A stretch of DNA of 64,000 nt from an uncultured Clostridia bacterium (lineage in GTDB: Bacteria > Bacillota > Clostridia > Christensenellales > Borkfalkiaceae). Shown in pieces: positions 18,709-26,379 of the stretch. Position 1 is the stretch's first letter. Every line of letters begins with the position of its first letter. The DNA lies in assembly GCA_947630115.1 (NCBI GenBank), contig CANRGG010000006.1:1-64000 (forward strand). Reading direction: 5' to 3'. The notes under the pieces were generated by a model that saw only the letters and a program-made list of their open reading frames with translations, was not told where the DNA came from and searched no databases. The position numbers and the translations under genes are program-made.

Positions 18709-19821
18709 TCAGATCTGCCGCAGGGCGCGGACGAGGGCTTCGACGTCGCGCAACGTCTGATCGGCCGAGAAAGAGGCGCGGATAAGCCCGTCGGGGAAGG
18801 TCGAAAGCGCCTTGTGGACGAGCGGCGCACAGTGCAGTCCCCCGCGCACGGCAATGTCGAATTTTTCGGACAGGATCCCGGCCGCTTCCTCCGAAGGGAC
18901 GTCGCGGTGAGCAAAGGCGGCGATCCCGCAGCCGTTCGGGGAAAAGTAGGCCTTGTACTGCGGCATGGAAAAGAGGGCGGCATGGAGGGCGGCGGTCAGC
19001 TCGAACAGCCGGTCGAAATGCTCCTTCCGCTTTGCCTTGACGTACAGCGCGCCCTCGAAAAGGGTCGCGATCGCCGGATAGGAGAGGGTGCCCGCTTCGA
19101 GACGGTCGGGATAAAATTCGGGCATGGAGAGATTGAAACTTTCGCTGCCCGTTCCGCCGAAGAGGAGGGGACGGGGAGCCGTTCGTTCCGAAAAGAGCAG
19201 CGCTGCGGCGCCCTGCATCGCAAAAAGCCCCTTGTGCCCCGCGATCGCGAGCGCGTCGATCCCCTGCTTCTGCATATGGATCGGGAGATGTCCCGCGCCC
19301 TGCGCGCCGTCCGCAACGAGCAGCACCCTTGCGGGCAGAAGGTGGCGGATCGCGGAAAGGTCGGGCGCTTCGCCCGTCACGTTGGAGGCGGTCGTCACCG
19401 CACAAAGGCGGGTGTTTTCTTTCACGAAGGAGGCGAGCGTTTCGGGCACGATCTTTCCGTTTTCGAGCGGAACGACGTCGTATTCGATCACGCCCCGGCG
19501 TTTCAGCTCTTCCAAGGGCCGCAGCACGGAGTTGTGTTCAAGACAGGTCGTGACGACGTGATCGCCCTGCGAGAGAAGCCCGAAGAGCGCGACGTTGAGC
19601 GCCTCGGTGCAGCTTCTCGTAAAGACCACGCGCTCATAGCCGTAGCCGCCGAAGAGATCGGAGAGAAGTTCGCGGCAGGCAAGCACCCGCTCGGCGCAGG
19701 CGAGGGAGAGCCGGTGCCCGCTTCGGCCGGGGTTGGCGCAGTTTTTGAGCGCCGCCGCCGCGGCGTTTTGGACCTGCTCGGGCTTGAAACCGCCCGTCGC
19801 GGCATTATCAAGATAAATCAT
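18709..19821 (-). CDS. Cysteine desulfurase / class V aminotransferase
   Basis: This 370-residue PLP enzyme belongs to the NifS/SufS/CsdA class and should take sulfur (or selenium) from cysteine (or selenocysteine). The N-terminus MIYLDNAATG is typical. The PLP Lys is in AIAGHKGLF, and VADGAQGAGH carries the cofactor Asp/Gln. A C-terminal Cys in GGLHCAPL aligns with the active-site loop of the group II (CsdA/SufS) type. The track ORF starts 66 codons earlier, but the family N-terminus fixes the start at ATG 19821. A TATAAT lies only 9 nt before that ATG and no SD is seen. It is divergent from a DUF3343 gene, a pairing that suggests a sulfur or selenium transfer role. Confidence 0.88.
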   Translation of the reverse strand: MIYLDNAATGGFKPEQVQNAAAAALKNCANPGRSGHRLSLACAERVLACRELLSDLFGGYGYERVVFTRSCTEALNVALFGLLSQGDHVVTTCLEHNSVLRPLEELKRRGVIEYDVVPLENGKIVPETLASFVKENTRLCAVTTASNVTGEAPDLSAIRHLLPARVLLVADGAQGAGHLPIHMQKQGIDALAIAGHKGLFAMQGAAALLFSERTAPRPLLFGGTGSESFNLSMPEFYPDRLEAGTLSYPAIATLFEGALYVKAKRKEHFDRLFELTAALHAALFSMPQYKAYFSPNGCGIAAFAHRDVPSEEAAGILSEKFDIAVRGGLHCAPLVHKALSTFPDGLIRASFSADQTLRDVEALVRALRQI

Positions 19822-19826
19822 AGCGT

Positions 19827-19836
19827 TATAATTATA
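19827..19836. promoter_or_regulatory. Overlapping divergent -10 boxes
   Basis: The near-palindrome TATAATTATA gives a TATAAT on each strand: 19827-19832 for the plus gene (DUF3343) and 19836-19831 for the minus gene (cysteine desulfurase). The two transcripts would compete for one site. No good -35 boxes are seen at 17 nt. Confidence 0.5.
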
Positions 19837-19855
19837 CGAAGGCAGGAGAAAAATC

Positions 19856-20098
19856 ATGACAATGTTGGCAGTTTTTCGCTCTCGGGCGCAGGCGCTCGAA
19901 TACATCTCCGCTCTGAAAGCGAGCGGCGTGCCGGCGCAGGCGGTCAACACGCCCAAGGAGGCGGGCGTCGGCTGCGGTATTTCGGCAAAGTTCGAGGACG
20001 CCTTTTTGAGCCGCGCCAAAATTTGCCTGACCCAAAGGCCGTACTCCTCATTTTCGGGATTTATGGTAAGGCGCGGCAGTGTTTTTTCCTATCGTTAG
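19856..20098 (+). CDS. DUF3343 protein, Se/S-carrier-like
   Basis: This 80-residue protein matches DUF3343: FRSRAQALEYISALKASGV, then NTPKEAGVGCGIS with the conserved Cys in the CG motif. Members are described in databases as putative Se/S carrier-like proteins and often sit beside class V aminotransferases, exactly as here with the divergent cysteine desulfurase. It probably accepts persulfide or selenium on the Cys; that is inference. The SD is AGGAG before ATG 19856, and a second in-frame ATG follows at 19862. The C-terminal third is longer and more basic than usual. Confidence 0.78.
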   Translation: MTMLAVFRSRAQALEYISALKASGVPAQAVNTPKEAGVGCGISAKFEDAFLSRAKICLTQRPYSSFSGFMVRRGSVFSYR

Positions 20099-20107
20099 CG
20101 CAGGAGG

Positions 20108-20136
20108 TTGCTTTTCGGGGAAAAATATGCTACAAT
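20108..20136 (+). promoter_or_regulatory. Promoter of nth giving a leaderless mRNA
   Basis: The site reads TTGCTT, 17 nt, TACAAT. Only six bases (TCTCTT) separate the -10 box from the ATG of nth, so transcription should start on or next to the start codon. There is no SD. Confidence 0.7.
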
Positions 20137-20142
20137 TCTCTT

Positions 20143-20784
20143 ATGACGAAAAGCGAATTTATCATCCGGGAACTCGAGGCGCTCTATCCCGACGCGAAAC
20201 CCGCGCTCGTGTACGGGAGCGCATATGAACTGCTCGTCGCGGTCATCCTTTCGGCGCAGTGCACCGACGAGCGGGTGAACAAGGTCACGGCAAAGCTCTT
20301 TGAGCGGCACAACACGCCGAAAACCATGCTGCTCCTCTCACCGGAAGAGCTCGAAGGATACATCTATTCGTGCGGGTTTTACCATAACAAGGCGGCGCAC
20401 ATCCTCTCCGCGTCCAGGGACATCCTCGAAAAATTCGGCGGGGAAGTGCCAAGGGATCTTGAAAGTCTCCGAACGCTTGCGGGCGTCGGCAGAAAGACGG
20501 CGAACGTCGTCTATGCGGTCGCCTTCGGGGGAGACGCGATCGCCGTCGATACCCATGTGTTCCGGGTCGCCAACCGCACCGGCCTTGCCGTGGGCAAGAC
20601 GCCCGAAAAGGTCGAAGAAGGGCTCATGCGGGCGATCCCCCAGGAAAAATGGTCGAAGGCGCACCATCTTCTCATCTGGCATGGGAGAAAAATCTGCAAG
20701 TCTCAAAAGCCGGATTGCGGAAATTGCCCCATTAAAAGCCGCTGCGATTATTTTTCAAAGAAAAATCCTCCCGACGGAGAATAA
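20143..20784 (+). CDS. nth: Endonuclease III (DNA glycosylase/AP lyase)
   Basis: This 213-residue bifunctional base-excision repair enzyme removes oxidised pyrimidines. The helix-hairpin-helix with the catalytic Lys is LAGVGRKTANVV, and the catalytic Asp is in VDTHVFRV. The C-terminal [4Fe-4S] ligands have the usual C-x6-C-x2-C-x5-C spacing (CKSQKPDCGNCPIKSRC). The ORF track joins it to an antisense reading from 18814; the true start is ATG 20143, judged by family length and the promoter next to it. The gene has no SD, consistent with a leaderless transcript. Confidence 0.95.
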   Translation: MTKSEFIIRELEALYPDAKPALVYGSAYELLVAVILSAQCTDERVNKVTAKLFERHNTPKTMLLLSPEELEGYIYSCGFYHNKAAHILSASRDILEKFGGEVPRDLESLRTLAGVGRKTANVVYAVAFGGDAIAVDTHVFRVANRTGLAVGKTPEKVEEGLMRAIPQEKWSKAHHLLIWHGRKICKSQKPDCGNCPIKSRCDYFSKKNPPDGE

Positions 20785-20825
20785 AAGTTCCTCCTTTGCG
20801 CAATCTAAACGCAAGGAGGTTTTTT

Positions 20826-21020
20826 ATGACCAATTTGACAGCCAAAGATCTTGACGTGCTCTCGCACGTTCTCACGGCGGAGGAAATGGCGTGCAAAAAG
20901 GCGCGTATTTACGCCCACACCCTCACCGACGCCGCGCTCGCGCAGGAAATGGAACGCATCGCCTGCGCCCATGCGGAGCGGTTCTCCGCGCTCTATTCTA
21001 TGCTGGGAGGGAAATCATGA
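20826..21020 (+). CDS. Small CotF-type/ferritin-like helical protein
   Basis: This 64-residue helical hairpin protein (LTAEEMACKKARIYAHTLTD, then MERIACAHAERFSALYSML) is typical of the short partner encoded beside CotF-type spore coat proteins. The SD AAGGAGG lies 6 nt before ATG 20826. It overlaps the following CotF-like gene by 4 nt (ATGA), so the two are translated together. A role in spore coat or in a ferritin-like bundle is inferred from this pairing. Confidence 0.7.
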   Translation: MTNLTAKDLDVLSHVLTAEEMACKKARIYAHTLTDAALAQEMERIACAHAERFSALYSMLGGKS

Positions 21021-21310
21021 AACAGACCAAACAAGATACGACGCTCAACGAAAAGGACGCGCTGCAGGACATGCTCGACGCGGAAAAGCAGCTCATGAAC
21101 TACTATGCGGCGGCGCTCACCGAGGGCAGCTGCAAGCCCTTCCGCAAGGAGATTTTGAAGAATTATTCTTCGAGCGCGGACACGCAGTTCAACGTGTTCG
21201 AACAAATGCTTTCGCGCGGCTATTATCAGGTCCAGCCTGCCGAGAAGATGCTCATCGACCAAAAGACGGACACCTTCTCTAAAGTGCAGAAGCAGATCGC
21301 AAACGCCTGA
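21017..21310 (+). CDS. CotF family spore coat protein
   Basis: This 97-residue protein fits the Coat_F family: LNEKDALQDMLDAEKQLMNYY, then a second helix with FNVFEQMLSRGYYQVQPAEK. These proteins have a ferritin-like helical fold and occur in spore coats, although non-sporulating relatives also carry them. The start ATG 21017 overlaps the end of the previous gene, and a short Lys-rich gene follows 16 nt later. It is among the few hints of spore formation in this window. Confidence 0.82.
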   Translation: MKQTKQDTTLNEKDALQDMLDAEKQLMNYYAAALTEGSCKPFRKEILKNYSSSADTQFNVFEQMLSRGYYQVQPAEKMLIDQKTDTFSKVQKQIANA

Positions 21311-21326
21311 ACTTTCAGGAGGGATC

Positions 21327-21458
21327 ATGCCGAAAAAAAAGAAAAAGGCGGCGAAACGCCCGGACGAGAGCTATGCGCACAATCCGCGCTATTGCATGAT
21401 TTTGCCGGATGCCGAAATGCCCCGCCAAGAGGATATCTCCTCGACCGGACAATCGTAA
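21327..21458 (+). CDS. Short Lys-rich protein, 43 residues, missed by the ORF track
   Basis: The frame starts MPKKKKKAAKRPDESYAHN and ends at TAA 21456-21458. A strong SD (AGGAGGG) lies 4 nt before the ATG and the gene follows the CotF-type gene by 16 nt, ahead of a terminator. This is good evidence for translation. A Lys-rich basic head and a 24-residue polar tail are all that can be seen. It is probably part of the same cotF-like operon. Confidence 0.65.
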   Translation: MPKKKKKAAKRPDESYAHNPRYCMILPDAEMPRQEDISSTGQS

Positions 21459-21475
21459 CCACAAAAATCCGAAAA

Positions 21476-21499
21476 AACGGCGAAATTCCGCCGTTTTTT
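21476..21499 (+). terminator. Terminator of the CotF-type cluster
   Basis: AACGGCG and CGCCGTT form a stem with loop AAATTC, and a T-run follows. Confidence 0.85.
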
Positions 21500-21500
21500 C

Positions 21501-21529
21501 TTGCGTTCCCATTAAATTTATGATAAAAT
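21501..21529 (+). promoter_or_regulatory. Promoter of the EIIC-like permease
   Basis: The site reads TTGCGT, 17 nt, TAAAAT, 29 nt before the start codon. Confidence 0.7.
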
Positions 21530-21558
21530 AGCCGTAAAACATCATCAAGGGGAAAGCT

Positions 21559-22851
21559 ATGGAAAACGAAACGAAAGAAGAGGCCGCACCGTCAAATTTA
21601 TCGGGCGGCGGCACAGACGGGGAGCCCCTCAAGAGCGAACTTTTTGAGGAAGAAGGGCACGCCGATCTTTCCGAAGAAGAGCGCGCCGTTCCGGAGGGGG
21701 AGAGCCAAGCAGAGCCGCCGCAAAAGGGGCAAAAATTTCGCGAAAGGGCGCCTGAAATTCTCAAAAAATTCGCGCACCGCTATTTTATCGTCGCCTTTGC
21801 GGGCATGGCGAACGGACTTTTCTGCACCCTCATCGCAGGGACGATCCTCTGTCAGCTTGCCCGCATTTTCGGGGACGGAACGAGCAATGCGGCGTTTTGG
21901 AATTTCTGTTTCCGGTTCTTCAACGGGATCGGGACGTTTGCGAAGGTCATGATGGGCGCGGGGATCGGCGTTGGGATCGCCCATGCGCTGAAATGCCCCA
22001 AAATGACGCTTGCCTGTAGCGTGGCGGTGGGGATCTTTGCCGCCAACGCGCCGACGCTGATCTCCTATATCTCCCAAGGGGATGTCTCCAAGCTCTCTTC
22101 CTCCGTTCTCATCGGGACGGGCAATCCCATCACCTGTTATCTGGCGGTCGTCGTCTCTTCGGAGATCGGGACGCTCGTCACGGGAAAGACCAAGCTCGAC
22201 ATTCTGATCGTTCCGCTCGTGAGCATGACGGTGGGGGGGCTGATCGCAGGGCTTCTGGGCACGCCTGTCGAATGGTTGATGGGGAAGATCGGGCAGGGAA
22301 TCAACGCCGCCGCCGAGATGCAGCCGTTTTTGATGGGGCTTTTGATCTCGGTCGCCATGGGGCTTTTGCTGACCCTTCCGACTTCGAGCGCCGCGATCGG
22401 CATTTCGATCGGGCTGAACGGGATCGCGGCGGGCGCGGGGGTCGCGGGCTGCTGTGCGCACATGATCGGCTTTGCCGTCGCGAGTTTCCGCGAGAACAAG
22501 TTCCCGGGGCTCATCGCGCAGGGTCTGGGCACCTCGATGTTGCAGATCCCCAACCTGAAAAATCCGCGCATTTTACTGCCGGCGGTCCTCTCTTCGGCGA
22601 TCGTGGGGCCGCTTTCGACCTGCCTGTTCCAGCTGAGGGCGACCGCAGTCGGTTCGGGCATGGGCACGGCGGGGCTTGTGGGGGTGATCGACATGATCGG
22701 CGCATCCGCGGGCGTCATTCCCGTCTGGCAGCTGGTTTTGGGGGTGATTTTGGTTTGTTTCGTGCTTCCCGCGGCGATTTCATTCGGCGTGAGCGAACTT
22801 TTGCGTAAGCTCGGCTGGATCAAAAAGGGAGACATGAAAATAGAGACGTAA
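21559..22851 (+). CDS. PTS EIIC-like membrane permease
   Basis: This 430-residue protein has an acidic cytosolic N-terminal extension of about 65 residues (rich in Glu and Gly), then about nine to ten hydrophobic helices. The core resembles the family of sugar-PTS EIIC proteins without attached A or B domains (HRYFIVAFAGMANGLFCTLIAGTIL at its start, quoted only in part: FIVAFAGMANGLF). No EIIA or EIIB gene is next to it, so the phosphoryl donor, and hence the substrate and mechanism, are unknown. It has its own promoter and terminator. The long acidic head is unusual for the family. Confidence 0.8.
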   Translation: MENETKEEAAPSNLSGGGTDGEPLKSELFEEEGHADLSEEERAVPEGESQAEPPQKGQKFRERAPEILKKFAHRYFIVAFAGMANGLFCTLIAGTILCQLARIFGDGTSNAAFWNFCFRFFNGIGTFAKVMMGAGIGVGIAHALKCPKMTLACSVAVGIFAANAPTLISYISQGDVSKLSSSVLIGTGNPITCYLAVVVSSEIGTLVTGKTKLDILIVPLVSMTVGGLIAGLLGTPVEWLMGKIGQGINAAAEMQPFLMGLLISVAMGLLLTLPTSSAAIGISIGLNGIAAGAGVAGCCAHMIGFAVASFRENKFPGLIAQGLGTSMLQIPNLKNPRILLPAVLSSAIVGPLSTCLFQLRATAVGSGMGTAGLVGVIDMIGASAGVIPVWQLVLGVILVCFVLPAAISFGVSELLRKLGWIKKGDMKIET

Positions 22852-22865
22852 AAAATATTTCGAAA

Positions 22866-22893
22866 AAATCCTTTTGCATTCGCAAAAGGATTT
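22866..22893 (+). terminator. Terminator of the EIIC-like gene
   Basis: A perfect 12-bp stem (AAATCCTTTTGC with its complement, loop ATTC) starts 15 nt after the stop codon. The A-run before and T-run after it could make it act on both strands. Confidence 0.8.
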
Positions 22894-23458
22894 ATATTTG
22901 TTGATTTCATGTAACTTTTATCGCCCGGCTTTGTCTGCCTTGCTAAACAACCTGCATGCGACGACCTGCAAATTGGGTGGAGCGTGGCAATTTCTGCTCA
23001 TCAGCCCGGTGGGCTGTGAGCTGCACTGCGACAGCCGAGTTGGCGGCGAGGCGGGCTTGCAGCGGGGGCGACCGCCATAAGTGCAGCGGAAAAGTGTGAT
23101 TTTCTTCGTACCATTGGATTAAAATGAAGGGCATAAGCGCGAAGGGTCGCGAAATTGTGTCGCGTACAGCGGAAGTCAATTTCGCCTAAAGCACATGATT
23201 TCAATGGAAACCTCTTTTGGCGCAAAGCAACGCGCCACTTTTTCCTTATCGGGAACAAAAAAGGGCGCACACCCTCCGCCTTGGCTTCCTCTCGGTGAAC
23301 GCGCCGCGTTTCCTCTCCCACTTGCTGGGAAATTATAATTTTCCATAAGCGCACACAATTTGCCGCATTCCTACGGATTGTTTGAAAAAGCGAGAACAAT
23401 CTTCATTGATGCCCCAAGTAAGTTTCTTCGGCGAAAGATAAGCTTTTCGTGCGAAATC
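22894..23458. other. 565-bp gene-free region between convergent genes
   Basis: The region separates the 3' ends of the EIIC-like gene and ychF. No frame has a proper SD or natural composition. Structure is visible in part: CAGCCC/GGGCTG forms a tight hairpin near 23004, followed by GCTGT/ACAGC arms and a GGCGGCGAGGCGGGC stretch. Both strands give Pro/Arg-rich pseudo-proteins, as repeat elements or structured RNAs often do. It could be a dispersed repeat or an RNA gene; no known RNA family (tmRNA, RNase P, SRP, 6S) is recognisable by its core motifs. Confidence 0.35.
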
Positions 23459-24559
23459 TTACACATTAAAGCGGAAAAGAACGACATCGCCGTCCTTCAT
23501 CACATAATCCTTGCCCTCGGAGCGCACCTTGCCCTTCTCTCGCGCGCCCGCAAGCCCGCCGCATTCGAGCAGGGTCTCCCATTCCACGACTTCGGCGCGG
23601 ATGAAGCCCTTTTCAAAGTCGGAATGGATCTTTCCCGCCGCCTGCGGCGCCCGCGTGCCCTTTTTGATCGTCCAGGCACGCGTCTCTTTTTCGCCCGCCG
23701 TCAGATAGGAGATGAGCCCCAAGAGCGAATAACTCGCTCGGATCAGCTTGGAGAGCCCGCTCTCTTTGAGTCCGAACTCTTCAAAAAACATCTCGCGGTC
23801 GCCCTCCTCCATCTGGGAGAGCTCCTCCTCCGTCTTGGCGCAGATGACGATGACTTCCGCCCCGTGCTTTGCGGCGTATTCTTTGACGTTCCGGACCAGG
23901 GCGATCTCGTCCTCGTCCTTTCCCATGTCCTGTTCGGAAATGTTCGCACAGTAGATGACGGGCTTGTCCGAAAGGAGGAAGAGGTTTTTGAGCATGATCT
24001 CCTCCTCTTCCGTCGCGGGATAGCTGCTGGCGGGTTTTTCCGTTTCAAGGTGGGCGAGCAACTTTTCGAGGAAGGCATATTCGGCTGCTGCGCCCTTGTC
24101 CGCGCCTCCCCGCGCCGCGCTCTTGATACGGTCCTGCCGTTTCTGCAATGTCTCGATGTCGGCAAGGATGAGCTCAAGGTTGATGACTTCGATGTCGCGC
24201 ACGGGATCGACGCTGTTTTCGACATGGGTGACGTTTCCGTCCTCGAAACAGCGCACGACGTGGACGATCGCGTCCACTTCGCGGATATGGGAGAGGAACT
24301 TATTTCCAAGCCCTTCGCCACGGCTTGCGCCCTTCACGAGTCCTGCGATATCGACGAATTCGATGACGGCGGGGGTAACTTTTTTGCTGTTGTAAAGGGC
24401 GGCGAGCTTGTCGAGCCGCTCGTCCGGCACTGCGACGACCCCGACGTTGGGTTCGATCGTGCAAAAGGGGTAGTTGGCGGCTTCCGCGCCCGCATGAGTG
24501 ATCGCATTGAACAGAGTGGATTTTCCGACGTTGGGTAAGCCAATAACTCCGAGTTTCAT
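23459..24559 (-). CDS. ychF: Redox-regulated ATPase/GTPase YchF (OLA1 family)
   Basis: This 366-residue Obg-family P-loop NTPase associates with ribosomes and in the family prefers ATP. G1 is GLPNVGKST at residues 7-15, G3 is DIAGLVKGASRGEGLG, and the family-specific G4 is visible in the region YCANIS. A TGS-type C-terminal domain ends in VMKDGDVVLFRFNV. The ORF track adds 33 upstream codons; the family start MKLGVIG fixes ATG 24559. It is divergent from argS, with separate promoters in the 140-bp gap. Confidence 0.95.
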   Translation of the reverse strand: MKLGVIGLPNVGKSTLFNAITHAGAEAANYPFCTIEPNVGVVAVPDERLDKLAALYNSKKVTPAVIEFVDIAGLVKGASRGEGLGNKFLSHIREVDAIVHVVRCFEDGNVTHVENSVDPVRDIEVINLELILADIETLQKRQDRIKSAARGGADKGAAAEYAFLEKLLAHLETEKPASSYPATEEEEIMLKNLFLLSDKPVIYCANISEQDMGKDEDEIALVRNVKEYAAKHGAEVIVICAKTEEELSQMEEGDREMFFEEFGLKESGLSKLIRASYSLLGLISYLTAGEKETRAWTIKKGTRAPQAAGKIHSDFEKGFIRAEVVEWETLLECGGLAGAREKGKVRSEGKDYVMKDGDVVLFRFNV

Positions 24560-24581
24560 ATTATGATATTCCTTATATTCT

Positions 24582-24642
24582 CCTGCAACGGCAGGAATGA
24601 TGTTTCTAATCACATTATAATACTTTTCTTCGTAAACTTCAA
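24582..24642 (-). promoter_or_regulatory. Promoter and leader hairpin of ychF
   Basis: On the minus strand the site reads TTGAAG (24642-24637), 17 nt, TATAAT (24619-24614). A small hairpin CCTGC/GCAGG lies in the leader at 24582-24595. Confidence 0.7.
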
Positions 24643-24651
24643 GCCTTTCGG

Positions 24652-24680
24652 TTGTCAAAAAGGTAAAAATGTGTTAAAAT
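24652..24680 (+). promoter_or_regulatory. Promoter of argS
   Basis: The site reads TTGTCA, 17 nt, TAAAAT. It ends 19 nt before ATG 24700 and overlaps the ATG chosen by the ORF track at 24679, which supports the later start. Confidence 0.75.
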
Positions 24681-24699
24681 GGACATCCAAGGAGCAAAT

Positions 24700-26379
24700 A
24701 TGGATTATAAAGTTTACATTGTGGAGCGGATCTCGCTTGAGGGGGTATCCAAAGAGGAGATCGCGCAAAATCTTTGCGTTCCGCCCGATTCCGCGCTCGG
24801 CGACTTCGCGCTGCCCTGCTTCAAATTTTCCAAGACATTGAGAAGATCTCCCGTTTCGATCGCGGAGGAGATCGCTTCGGCGTTTGAAAAGGACGCCGTC
24901 ATCTCGTCCGTCACGCCGGTGAACGGCTATGTCAATTTCAAGGTGGACCGCAAGGGGCTCGTCCGCGAAACGCTCGGACGGATCGCAAAAGAGGGGGACA
25001 GGTACGGCTCATCCGATCTCGGCAAGGGCAGGACGATCTGCATCGACTATTCTTCGGTCAACATCGCAAAGCCCTTCCATATCGGACATCTCTCGACGAC
25101 CGCCCTCGGTGGCGCACTCTACCGCATTTTCAACTTTTTGGGATACAAAGCGGTCGGGATCAACCATCTCGGCGACTACGGCACGCAGTTCGGCAAGCTC
25201 ATTTCCGCCTATAAGCATTGGGGGAACAAAGAGGAGGTCGAAAAGGGCGGCATTCATGCGATCAACGATCTCTACGTCCGTTTCAACAGTGAGGCGACCG
25301 AGGAGATGGAGCGGGAAGCCCGCGAATATTTCCGTCTCATTGAGAGCGGAGACAAAGAGGCAAATGACCTCTTCGAATGGTTCAAAGGGCTCACCCTTGC
25401 CTATGTCGGAAAGATCTATGACCGGCTGCATATCAAGTTCGACAGCTATGCGGGCGAGCGGTTCTATACCGACAAAATGCAGCCCGTTGTGGAGGAATTG
25501 AAAGAAAAGGGGCTCCTGCAAGAGAGCCAAGGGGCGATGATCGTCGATCTGGAGCCCTACGGCATGGCGCCCTGCCTCATTCTGCGCTCGGACGGCGCCT
25601 CCCTCTATGCGACGCGCGACCTTGCCGCCGCGATCTACCGCAAACAGACGTATGATTTCGAGAAATGCCTTTACGTCGTCGCCTATCAGCAGAATCTGCA
25701 TTTCAGGCAGGTCTTTAAGGTGTTGGAGCTCATGGGGAAGGACTGGGCGAAAGACCTTGTTCACGTCGCCTACGGCATGGTCTCCTTGGAGGACGGCGCC
25801 ATGTCCACCCGGCAGGGGAAAGTGGTCTGGCTTGAGGACGTCTTATCTCGCTGCGTCGAAAAGGCGGCCAAAGTTCTGGAAGAAAAAAATCCCGCACTGG
25901 AAAACAAGGCGGAAGTCGCCGAAAAAGTCGGCGTCGGCGCGGTGATCTTCGGCGCGCTCTACAACAACAAGATCAAGGACATCACATTTTCCTACGAAAA
26001 GGCGCTCAATTTCGACGGCGAGACGAGCGTCTACGTCCAATATACCTGCGCGCGCGCCTATTCGCTGCTTGCAAAGGGCGGAAAGGCGGAGCTGCCCGCA
26101 AATTATGAGCCCAACACGCAGGAGTTCGACCTTGTCAAGGCGCTCTCGGAGTTTCCCGAGACCGTCCGGGCGGCGGCGGAGAAGTACGAGCCCAGCCTTG
26201 TCGCCCGTTTTTGCGTGGATACGGCGCAAAAGTTCAATAAATTCTATTTCGATTGCAAGATCTTGCAGGCGGAGAGCGATGAGGCGCGGGCGTTCCGGCT
26301 GTGTCTCACCGAGGCGACGCTGACGACCCTCAAAAACGCGTTCACCCTGCTGGGGATCGGGGTCCCGGAGAAGATGTGA
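24700..26379 (+). CDS. argS: Arginyl-tRNA synthetase
   Basis: This 559-residue class I aminoacyl-tRNA synthetase charges tRNA-Arg. The N-terminal domain is followed by the HIGH signature (KPFHIGHLST, about residue 130). The KMSKS-like loop is MSTRQGKV, as in many ArgS that lack the canonical Lys. The C-terminal anticodon-binding DALR-type domain is present (YVQYTCARAYSLL through the end). ATG 24700 is preferred because AAGGAG precedes it; the track start 24679 sits in the promoter. The stop overlaps the start of the following HAD gene (TGATG). Confidence 0.95.
   Translation: MDYKVYIVERISLEGVSKEEIAQNLCVPPDSALGDFALPCFKFSKTLRRSPVSIAEEIASAFEKDAVISSVTPVNGYVNFKVDRKGLVRETLGRIAKEGDRYGSSDLGKGRTICIDYSSVNIAKPFHIGHLSTTALGGALYRIFNFLGYKAVGINHLGDYGTQFGKLISAYKHWGNKEEVEKGGIHAINDLYVRFNSEATEEMEREAREYFRLIESGDKEANDLFEWFKGLTLAYVGKIYDRLHIKFDSYAGERFYTDKMQPVVEELKEKGLLQESQGAMIVDLEPYGMAPCLILRSDGASLYATRDLAAAIYRKQTYDFEKCLYVVAYQQNLHFRQVFKVLELMGKDWAKDLVHVAYGMVSLEDGAMSTRQGKVVWLEDVLSRCVEKAAKVLEEKNPALENKAEVAEKVGVGAVIFGALYNNKIKDITFSYEKALNFDGETSVYVQYTCARAYSLLAKGGKAELPANYEPNTQEFDLVKALSEFPETVRAAAEKYEPSLVARFCVDTAQKFNKFYFDCKILQAESDEARAFRLCLTEATLTTLKNAFTLLGIGVPEKM

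Noticed and set aside
23001-23399. Minus-strand ORF of 132 codons between the EIIC gene and ychF
   Set aside because: There is no SD, and its Arg/Ala/Pro-rich end looks like translation of a repeat or structured RNA. The region is reported as non-coding instead.
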